This document shows positions 56,516-64,000 of a DNA stretch of 64,000 nt, in pieces. Source of the DNA: Notamacropus eugenii. Lineage: Eukaryota > Chordata > Mammalia > Diprotodontia > Macropodidae. The translations under genes were made by a program, and so were the position numbers. The notes under the pieces were generated by a model. That model ran no database searches. It had not been told where the DNA came from and worked only from the letters and a program-made list of their open reading frames with translations. Within the stretch, counting starts at the first letter, position 1; each line of letters opens with the position of its first letter. The stretch covers positions 212,280,116 to 212,344,115 of the forward strand of contig NC_092877.1 in assembly GCF_028372415.1 (NCBI RefSeq), written 5' to 3'.

Positions 56516-56814
56516 CTGTGATTTATACCATCCCTCCTTCCTGTTGATGGGGTGCTTACTTATCATCTCTTCTTTGAACATGTCAAATTAGGGGAAATGA
56601 GTTTCGGTTATAAAAATTGGCAGGATGGTTGCCCTCTGGGATCTCTTTGCCTTGCTTTTTCATGATAAATACGATCCATAAGCACTGCTGATATTTCTCG
56701 GTCACTTCATTAGGACAGATCTAGAAATCACAACCATAACAAAAATTATACATAGCAGCTGGTCTACAGAGCTTCTACTTTGCCTGCAAGTTGATGGTCG
56801 GTGGAAGCCACAGC

Positions 56815-57080
56815 GTGTCAGCTCATTTTCCAGCTATACTGCTGAAGCTGCTGAATTCAGGAACGGCTTTCAGCTCTCTATCTCCAATCAAGATCTTTTG
56901 CTGTGTGTATGGTTTCCCTGGTGCAAGCTGGTACATGACCTCATTCTTTAGGTTGGGTATCAGTCCATAGCTCTGTGCTGACTGCTCAAAGCAATCTATA
57001 ATCTTCTGCTTGTTTTGTATTCTACTTGAATACAGCCAGTTGGCTCGATATATGAATGCAGTAATGCACACAAGATTGTC
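56815..57080 (-). mobile_element. RTE-like LINE reverse transcriptase fragment
   Basis: The minus-strand open frame 56823-57071 contains LKNEVMYQLAPGKPY followed by KILIGDRELKAVPEF. This matches the thumb-proximal segment of RTE-clade reverse transcriptases (pattern 'K.EV..QPAPGKPY.......I.G..L..V..F'). It lies just after the catalytic YADD region, which is not preserved here. It is an 82-codon relic: the surrounding element is decayed on both sides and cannot be active. Confidence 0.7.
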
Positions 57081-57399
57081 AATGACTTAGGGACATTAAT
57101 TTGCAGATTGTTGAGCTAGGTAAGCTTCCAGGAGAATGAGAAGTATAGAATTATGGTCTTGTGGGTCTCTTGTCTTCAGGAATGTCTTTTGAGGCAAGCT
57201 GGATTGATCGTTGCATCTAAATCTATGTCTTTGATCGCACAAAATGGGCCCTAAGTGTTTTTGAGTTGACATGACCAGTCATGGCATCTCCTAGGAACTT
57301 AATGCATTTTGGACAACCAAACATACTTGGTAGCTTCCAAATTTCAAGCTTGCTGACAGTTTTCATTTCTTTTGTTAGATATTTTATGATTTAGAACTG

Positions 57400-57680
57400 T
57401 TTCTATTTACCAACATTTTAAAATTAAACACAACCATATGACACCATCTTCTGCTTAATACCTTTCCTAATTGTCCTAATTATTAGGCCCCCTTCCCAAA
57501 CTACTACTTTGTGTATGTTTTATTAACTTTATATTTATGCTGTCTATATTTTTATATGCACTTATCTTCCCCATTAGAATATAAACTCATTGCTTATAGG
57601 AGCCATTAGATATGTAAGAGCTTTTACTTTCACCCCTTGGGAAAGAGATGAATAAATACAAAAAGGATTCCTTTTACCTA
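57400..57680 (+). mobile_element. L2 LINE 3' UTR
   Basis: 'cctttcctaattgtcctaatt', 'cttccccattagaatataaac', 'tcattgcttataggagcc'. The terminal AATAAATGC part is lost. Confidence 0.65.
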
Positions 57681-57689
57681 CTCCCACTC

Positions 57690-58375
57690 AGTGAATACCA
57701 TCTTTCCTTGTGAAGGTCTCAGCCCTGGCCTTTGGTTAATACTTCCCTAGATATAAGTATTTGGAGTTGTCAGATAGTTAACCCTTTGCCTTTTAGAAAA
57801 CTTCCCATCTCCCCTAGGTACTTACATGCTCATTCAGACCTAACAGTGCTACCATAAGCATTTGGAGTTCCCCCAATGGAGGTTTTGTACTTATGGTTGC
57901 TAGAGACGCAATCCCCTCTCTGCTGACTCTCCGTCAAGTGAGCAAAGTCCAAGTTTACTCCTTCACATGACAGCTTTATCTTTTGCTTCTCCTCTATCTC
58001 TGCCTCTGTGGAGTTGTACCTCTTTTCGCCAAAAGACTGGATCCAAGAAATCTTGCTACTTAACTTGCTCCTGGCTACTGCTATCTTTTTTAGCTCATAA
58101 GGTTTCTTTCTTTCTTGGAGATGTGGGGTTCGTTTCTGGGAATGCCTGATTGGTTCTGCCACCACCCTTTCAGGAGCCAAGTGGCCGTGCCTCAAATTCT
58201 CCATATCTGCTGTCTCTGGGAACCAAAGTTTCATCTCTTTGTACTCTTTCCTCATCCACTCCCAAAGCTTTAATTATTTCCTCTATGTGTTTGACTACCA
58301 AATCTGTCTCTTCTCCCCTGAGCTAAAGTCCTGAATTTTCAATCAAATAAAACATTATTCCTTCACTTTACTAAA
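57690..58375 (-). other. Unidentified insert with a 141-codon open frame
   Basis: This block lies between an L2 3' end and another L2 segment and does not look like L2. On the minus strand 58255-57830 is open for 141 codons. The frame is rich in Glu, Lys, Arg and Ser and has no recognised domain, signal peptide or membrane segment. A second minus-strand frame also has a stretch without stops. GC content is higher than the flanks. It may be part of a retroelement or a retrocopy of an unknown gene. Confidence 0.35.
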
Positions 58376-58379
58376 ATAA

Positions 58380-59118
58380 AATGTTATTCCCTCACTTCCT
58401 ACCTATGATCAGCTGCCAGGGCCTGTTAAATTCTACTTTTGTAATATCCCTCTCATTCATTGATCAATTAATTATTCAGCACTTCTATAGGTCATTCACT
58501 GAGGGTATGAAGACAAAAGGTGAAGAAAGAACGTAATGGAGGAGAACATACAGATATACGTGTTTATCATGTATATAGACACATGTATTTCATATATATA
58601 TAAAGAACATTCACATAAAAGTTATACATACATGCATGTATGAACAAAACATACAGAACAGGTACAAAATTACCTTTTAGAGAGGAGGAAGACTCTTCTT
58701 TCAATTACCATCATTGCTACCCTAGTTAGGCCCTCATTCCCTGTAGGGTCAACTACTATAACACTGCTCCTAACTGGTTTGAACCACATTTTCTATTCTA
58801 CAGTAAGTCCTTCATCTTTCCTAATCTTGGAATCAGCAGATCTGGTTATTCACCTGCTCAGAAGCCTTCAGTGATTTTCTGTTACCTATTAAATAAAATA
58901 GAGACTTTTTAGCCTGACTCTAAATATCACCCAAAATCTGTCCCTATTCCACTTTTCTAGACTTATTTCACCTTGGACTCCTTTATACATTACAGGCAAA
59001 CTGCTTCCTATTTTCATCTTTCCTTCTTTTTCCATATATCCATCACTTACATCCATCACTTCCTCTTCTGGAATGGAATTCCAATCCCTGGGAGTCCATT
59101 GCTTGACCTCTTTCCTTT
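58380..59118 (+). mobile_element. L2 LINE ORF2 region, interrupted
   Basis: Forward L2 at 58400-58450 ('gggcctgttaaattctac') and 58690-59118 ('tcattgctaccctagttagg', 'tgctcctaactggtttgaac', 'cagaagccttcagtgatttt', 'tggactcctttatacatta'). The gap 58455-58680 holds a reverse L2 end ('cagcacttctataggtcattc') and an AT-rich tail. The copy resumes again after the 7SL insertion. Confidence 0.8.
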
Positions 59119-59119
59119 T

Positions 59120-59411
59120 GTTGGGTGTGGTAGTGCACAACTATAACTTCTATTCTTGGTTGAGGCTGGTAGATGACTGAGTTAGGGAATTATGGTCTTC
59201 ATTAGGGCTAAAAGCCAGTCAGGTATCCACATTAAATCCAGCACCCATATGTTACAGCCCTAAAAACAGAGGGCAACTAGGTTGTCTAAAGAGAGACAAA
59301 CTAGTCCAAGTCTGAAAAATGGAGCAGGGTAAAGATATCTGTGCCATCAATATTTGGATGGGTGTGTGAGGAGCTGCTGAATCCCCTGCCTCTTAGGGAG
59401 ACTGCCAAGAA
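59120..59411 (+). pseudogene. 7SL (SRP) RNA-derived retrocopy, near full length
   Basis: Starts 'ttgggtgtggtagtgcac', matching the 7SL 5' end, and continues through 'ggttgaggctggtagatg', 'caggtatccacattaaatcc', 'gggcaactaggttgtctaaag', 'tgaaaaatggagcagggtaaag' and 'gggtgtgtgaggagctgctg' to 'cccctgcctcttagg'. Its length of about 290 bases is close to the roughly 300 nt of 7SL RNA. Numerous transitions (mainly C to T and G to A) indicate age and CpG decay. It interrupts an L2 copy. Confidence 0.85.
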
Positions 59412-59414
59412 AAG

Positions 59415-59700
59415 AATAAACCCTTTTTTCTCATTTCTTCAAGAACCAGCTAGGCACCATACCCTCCATGCATGTCCCATCTGAGTTGATTCCTTCTTCC
59501 TTGAATTTCGCATGTTAGCATTTGACCAATCCTACATATGCCATTATTTTCTACTTGTTTCGGAGTTATTTATATACCATTTATTCCCTCTAATAGGATA
59601 TGACCATTGAGGTCATGAGGCTATATAATTTTTCATCTTTTATAATCCTGGCACACAACAGTGCCTTGTATATAGCATTAATTAACCTTTATAGAACTGA
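59415..59700 (+). mobile_element. L2 LINE 3' end, continuation after the 7SL copy
   Basis: 'tcatttcttcaagaaccagc', 'atctgagttgattccttcttc', 'ccctctaataggatatgacc', 'gtgccttgtatatagcattaatt'. It continues the copy before 59118. Confidence 0.75.
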
Positions 59701-59704
59701 ATTT

Positions 59705-61740
59705 CTTGAATTTGTTCTAAAACAGTATGGTCATAAATACAACAGTTAGTCTAAAGCTGAAGACTTTCTAGGAATCTCCTTTCCTAGAAGTCAGAGCTGA
59801 GAGTGAATTCCTATTTCTATTGCAGGACACATGTTTTGCCATCAGATTATCTTTTGTTGGGACTGTTGGCCGTAGCATGTCCTACATGTCCTACTTGTCA
59901 AAACAGAATTCATCTGGCCTGAGACGTCAGATTGTGTCTTATCTGATGGTTATGTACTGTTTGAACATGATTTTCTCTGATCTGTGCTGAGGTAAAATAG
60001 AAATGCCAAGAATTCAGATATTATGTAAACTAAGTTGTTCAAAGTGAATATACTTGTAAAAACTTGGACTGCCAATGTCACCAACTTACAATCGTATCTT
60101 AATATTGTGGTTCACTCCTTTAATCCTTTTAATTTATGATTAATTTTAACCAAATTAATAAGAATGGATTGCAGTTCTTGCTCATTGACCTCTTGAAAAA
60201 TCACCATTCATATAACCACTTACTTAGGATCAAAAAATTAAGTTATGAACCTAATTTTTTCTAAAAAAAGTAATTATTCCAAATCACTCCTTCTACTTCC
60301 CAAAGTTCATTTGCTTTTTCTCCTTTTCTTTTCTTCCATCCTTCATAGTTCCTTTCAATTGAAATACAGTTAAATCTCATTTATCTAAAGGTTACTTTAG
60401 ACCTCTGGAACACAGCCTAAAGAGAAAGGAAGTAATAAAGGTCCCTGAGGTGGCAAAATGCGTGTCCTAAATTTAATACATGTTATTTGTAGAAGATGCA
60501 CTTACATGCGCTTAGAACCAATCTACGTCTACCTCAGATACCCTTTTAACAGTTTTATGCGTACATAAATACACTTGTGCAATAAACATGTGTATGTGTG
60601 TATGTATGTAATTTCACAGCCCACAGCAAAGGAGTAGGGCTTGGTTGACTGTTAAATGCAAACACTTTTTGTTAACAAGAAGGGACAGCTTTTTGTTAGG
60701 AAAGAGAAAGAAAAATTCTAAAACACATACACATGCACAGCACACTCAAATACCGTAATCATCCTGGGTCATTTATAGTAGGTGTAAGCAGCTCTAGATA
60801 CTTTAGACTCTGGTATAATAACAGTGATGATTTTTATTTTGTCAAGTCAACCTCTGTTTAAGACTATGTGGCAGATTTTAGAAACATTTCATCAAGTTAT
60901 GATTAAATTAAAAAAAACTTTTGGTGTTTATAGGAATAAATTTATCTGAAAAACTGAATCATGTGAAACAACTCACTCCTAGACAGTGCTAGCTAAACAG
61001 TCATACACTGTATTAAAACCTATGTTTTATATCTTTTTTTCCCAACATTCTTGCAACTTTTTAATTTTTAGGATTTATTAGGAATTGGTATTTAGTTGAC
61101 AGTGGAATAATAGGAGAAAAGAACCTGTGTGCTAAAAAACTGTGAGCAGAAGCTTAAATCTACCTGAGAAACTTTTGGAATGGAAGGACCCAATGAGAAG
61201 ATAAGAATTTACTTGTATTTGTGGAGTTCACACATGTTTAAATCTAGTCTATTTTAAGACAAGATTTAGTTTAAGTCTAACCATTTCTGTTAGGGCTTAT
61301 GAAAAACAGCTAACGTCAGCTTCATTTTTGTCCTGAGAAAATAATTAACTATTGTCATGAAATGTGTGGGTTAAAATGTACTTAACTTTCAACATATGCT
61401 TAATTCATGATTTTTTCCCCTAGCTGCATTCATCAGCATTCTGATTAGGAAGTGGGCCTACTTTTAGAGAGCAAATTGGGAATACAGCTGGTACATTAAA
61501 ATATTGCCAAACAATAGTAAGGATGAGGATGTTCTGAACTTTTCCTTTTGATACAACTTTTACAGATGTGTTGGCTCTGATAAGAAGCTCAGATGTACAT
61601 TCAAGAATGATTGTTTTTGCCTGTCTGGGTGCAACTGTACATTTAGCAAGTTTTAATGGATACTATGAGTCAGTTTCCCTCAATGCCTTGACTTGGCATT
61701 TAACATAGTACGTGGTTGGAAGGTATTCTCCAGGTGTTTA
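59705..61740. other. Intronic sequence, possible conserved block at its end
   Basis: No repeat recognised apart from a TG-rich patch near 60590-60610. The 61430-61720 part is repeat-free, with balanced composition and homeodomain-like and E-box-like words. A regulatory role is speculative. Confidence 0.3.
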
Positions 61741-61754
61741 TTGTGTATATACAG

Positions 61755-61975
61755 GATGATAATAATATTAGGTCATTTTATATGTAGCATTGTATAGTTT
61801 ACTAAGTATTTCCATTATCCTTGTTTTATACATCAGGAACTGTAATCTCACAAAGGTATGTGACTTGTCTAAGGTCACGCAGCTAATAAGTGGAGAAACA
61901 TAGACTTGAACCCAGGTTTGGTTTGAATTTATTTCAAGTCTTGTTTTCAGTACACAACACTATGCTGCTTAGGTA
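61755..61975 (-). mobile_element. MIR SINE
   Basis: 'gcattgtatagtttactaagt', 'ttgttttatacatcaggaac', 'ctaaggtcacgcagctaataag', 'gacttgaacccaggtttgg'. Confidence 0.8.
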
Positions 61976-61979
61976 GTTC

Positions 61980-62545
61980 ACCTTAAAAAAAAAACCAAAC
62001 AATTTTTGTCCTTATGGATTTTATAATCTGATAGCCAAAGCTAGACTCATAAGCAACCAAAGAACATAAAGATAATAACGACAGAATTGTGCTAAAGGAG
62101 AGGACAAACTAGAGGATCATGCTGATTTGGGAGATGGTGTGGGGTGGGGTAAGACAATAGAGTTACCTTCTAGAATACGTTTCCAGGGCCATTATCATAT
62201 TACTATCCATGAAGAGTTTTTCATATCTGTCGTCTAGATGGTTTTGATATCCCATTTAGAATGAGAAACAGATACATACTAAGTCTCTAGTGTTCTGTTC
62301 CTATGATAAGGAAGTTGGTCTAAAATATTCACAAAATTACATAGGGTTCAATGACTAAATTGATTATTTGGGTGAGAGGGAGGTAGGATGGGGTGTGGGA
62401 TATGTTTGGTTTTCTTAGATTAGAAATTAAAATTTTGACTTTAGGTTTGAGAAATGCCCTCTGTGATAGAAGAAACTCTACACTACTTTGTAAGTGGATA
62501 TAGGGAGCACCCTGCAGGATTAGGGTAGGAAGGACAGTAGTTGTC
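61980..62545. other. Intronic sequence, partly reverse L2-like
   Basis: 'tccttatggattttataatctg' near 62010 resembles a reversed L2 3' segment. The rest is unassigned. Confidence 0.35.
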
Positions 62546-62549
62546 CTAG

Positions 62550-62690
62550 AAAGTACATGAATTTGTATTTAGAAGAGCTGAGTTCTAGTCCGTGTGTGTG
62601 TGTGTTGCATGTGTGTTCATGAGCTTTAGTCCCCTCATCTGTAAGACGGGGATATTAATTATATTACCTACTTTAAAATATTATTTTGCA
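62550..62690 (+). mobile_element. MIR SINE with an internal (GT)n expansion
   Basis: 'agctgagttctagtccgtg', then a short GT run at 62592-62605, then 'agtcccctcatctgtaagacgg'. The microsatellite lies within the SINE. Confidence 0.6.
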
Positions 62691-62694
62691 GAAA

Positions 62695-63375
62695 ATTGTT
62701 TTATTTATGTGAACTATTACTTTAGAGAGAGAAAAAAAGCTAGTTTGGACTTTTCAACATTTTTAGTAAAATTTGGAATGATAAAATAATCCATTTAGGG
62801 AAGATTTGAAGTTAAAAAATCCAATAAAATAAGGAAGAGACATTTTAAAATTATCAGGAGCAAAACTACTGGAGTAGACTGCAAAAGGTTTATTGGGTAC
62901 GATTTAATTGCATTGAATTGAACGCACAGTAGATTTGGCAAACTGGAAATTTTACAAAGATTTTGGCCTGGCAATTCCTGTAATAGGGATCAATTAGTTC
63001 TACATAATTAGAAGATGTGTATTTCCCTTACAAAGTAATATTTATTCTTTCCATCACATTTGTATGAACTCCAGTCTCTTTGTGTCAGTGGAATGTGTCA
63101 TTTTTCCTCTACAAGTATACTTAGTTAGGAAAATAATATAAAATAAAGAGGGGCCAAATCTTATCTCTGGATGAGAATAAAAGCTTTTCTTCTTGGTCTG
63201 AAGATGATGTAAGAGAGAACTGAAGGATGCTAAGGGGAAGATTCTGAATGTGAAATTGTCAGCAATAAGAAAAAAAACTTTATATTTCTTAATTCTGTTT
63301 CCTCTATCTCTTTCATTTGATGCCAGATGTAAGGAATTAGTTTGTGAAACTGCTGCCTTACTTATTTTCTCTTGC
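62695..63375. other. Intronic sequence, no feature seen
   Basis: AT-rich, nothing recognised. Confidence 0.4.
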
Positions 63376-63379
63376 TAAA

Positions 63380-64000
63380 TGGATTTCTTTTGGAGACCTC
63401 ATCCATTCCTTTAGTTACGTAGATGACTCTCACATCTTCAGATTTAGTCCTGGTCTTATTTCTTAATCTTCTGAAAACTATTTTGAACATCTGGAATAAC
63501 TACCTGGTGTCCCACTGGTAACACTACCCTAAAATAAACTTATATTCTCTTTCCAAACTCCTTCTTTCTCCAGACTTCCCAGAACAAGGAAAGTGACACC
63601 ACTTCCCTCCCCATTAGTCAGGTCTCAAATCTTAAAAGTCCTCTTTGGCTCTTCCCTATAACTTGTCCTTTCCTATCACCAACCAGTGTCTGTATCTGAC
63701 CAATTTTTCCCTCTGTATCTGCAGTTAACCCTTCCCTTCCCTCTAGGTCAGACTCCTAGTACCTTTCATTTGGTGTTTTATAAGTGTCCTTTAAATCTTT
63801 TTTGCCTTCATCTTTCCTTATTCCAGTCATTTTTTTTGCCATTGATATCCTTAAAGCACAGCTTTGATCATTTCATTACTTTGTTCAGAAACCTCTAATG
63901 ATATGTTTGTCTACAAAATAAAACGAAAATTCTCTGATAATGACCTTCAAGGCTTGTAATGTTCTGATCCTAGTACCTTCCCCACTGATCTCCCAATGCT
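63380..64000 (+). mobile_element. L2 LINE, ORF2 region, cut by the window end
   Basis: Starts near the RT 'DDS'-type region ('agatgactctcacatcttcag'). It proceeds through 'tctggaataactacctggtg', 'agtcctctttggctcttcc', 'tttgatcatttcattactttg' and 'gaccttcaaggcttgtaatg'. The most 5'-extended forward L2 in the window; it continues beyond 64000. Confidence 0.85.

Larger units (their letters stand above)
10109..64000 (+). other. Probable long first intron, incomplete
   Basis: Begins with gtgagtgc and runs to the window end. The sequence is repeat-rich, with no convincing terminal exon, poly-A site cluster or second CpG island. Very long first introns after a signal-peptide exon are common in genes for adhesion, receptor and matrix proteins. 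Continuity with the gene beyond the window is inferred. Confidence 0.55.

Overview
This window reads as mammalian, specifically marsupial, nuclear DNA. It is AT-rich, almost wholly non-coding and dense with old interspersed repeats. The tRNA-headed SINEs carry the 'gtggcatagtggatagag' head and the 'aaaccccaaatggggtca' body that are typical of marsupial MAR1-type elements. A second SINE type with the 'gttcatccttcattgcc' body resembles the WSINE1/WALLSI families, which I recall from Australian marsupials. Many L2, MIR/THER and L1 fragments and some RTE-like LINE fragments are also present. There is no operon structure, no prokaryotic gene and no CRISPR array. The Australian-marsupial assignment is inference.

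Layout: 1-8.8 kb is intergenic DNA filled with L2, MIR/THER and MAR1 copies. About 8.84-10.25 kb is a CpG island, and inside it lies the only protein-coding sequence I can defend. This is a first coding exon at 10028-10108: a 27-codon signal peptide that ends at a strong donor, AAG|gtgagt. A short upstream ORF precedes it. On the minus strand about 370 bases upstream of the start codon there is a strong donor, gtaagtaa, which suggests a divergent non-coding transcript. From 10109 to the end of the window everything is consistent with a first intron of at least 54 kb. I could not name the gene. One possible downstream exon (40186-40263) has good splice signals, but its phase does not fit exon 1 directly.

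The intron is a layered record of transposition. L2 copies lie on both strands, including reverse-transcriptase-region pieces. They are interrupted by younger SINEs, two of them with clear 12-13 bp target-site duplications (47.9 kb and 39.3 kb). An almost perfectly palindromic MITE-like DNA element lies at 39.13-39.29 kb. The most unusual observation is three separate 7SL (SRP) RNA-derived copies in 24 kb: 35.68-35.88 kb on the minus strand inside an L1, 49.83-50.06 kb on the plus strand, and 59.12-59.41 kb on the plus strand, nearly full length and inside an L2. Several simple-sequence tracts can fold back on themselves: TG/TA/CA at 30.04 kb, purine/pyrimidine at 48.6-48.8 kb, and pyrimidine/purine at 27.3-27.4 kb.

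Limits: repeat family names come from recognising consensus-like strings by eye. Boundaries are approximate (commonly plus or minus 20-50 bases) except where target-site duplications are stated. The short open frames scattered through the window are otherwise the chance ORFs expected in non-coding mammalian DNA.
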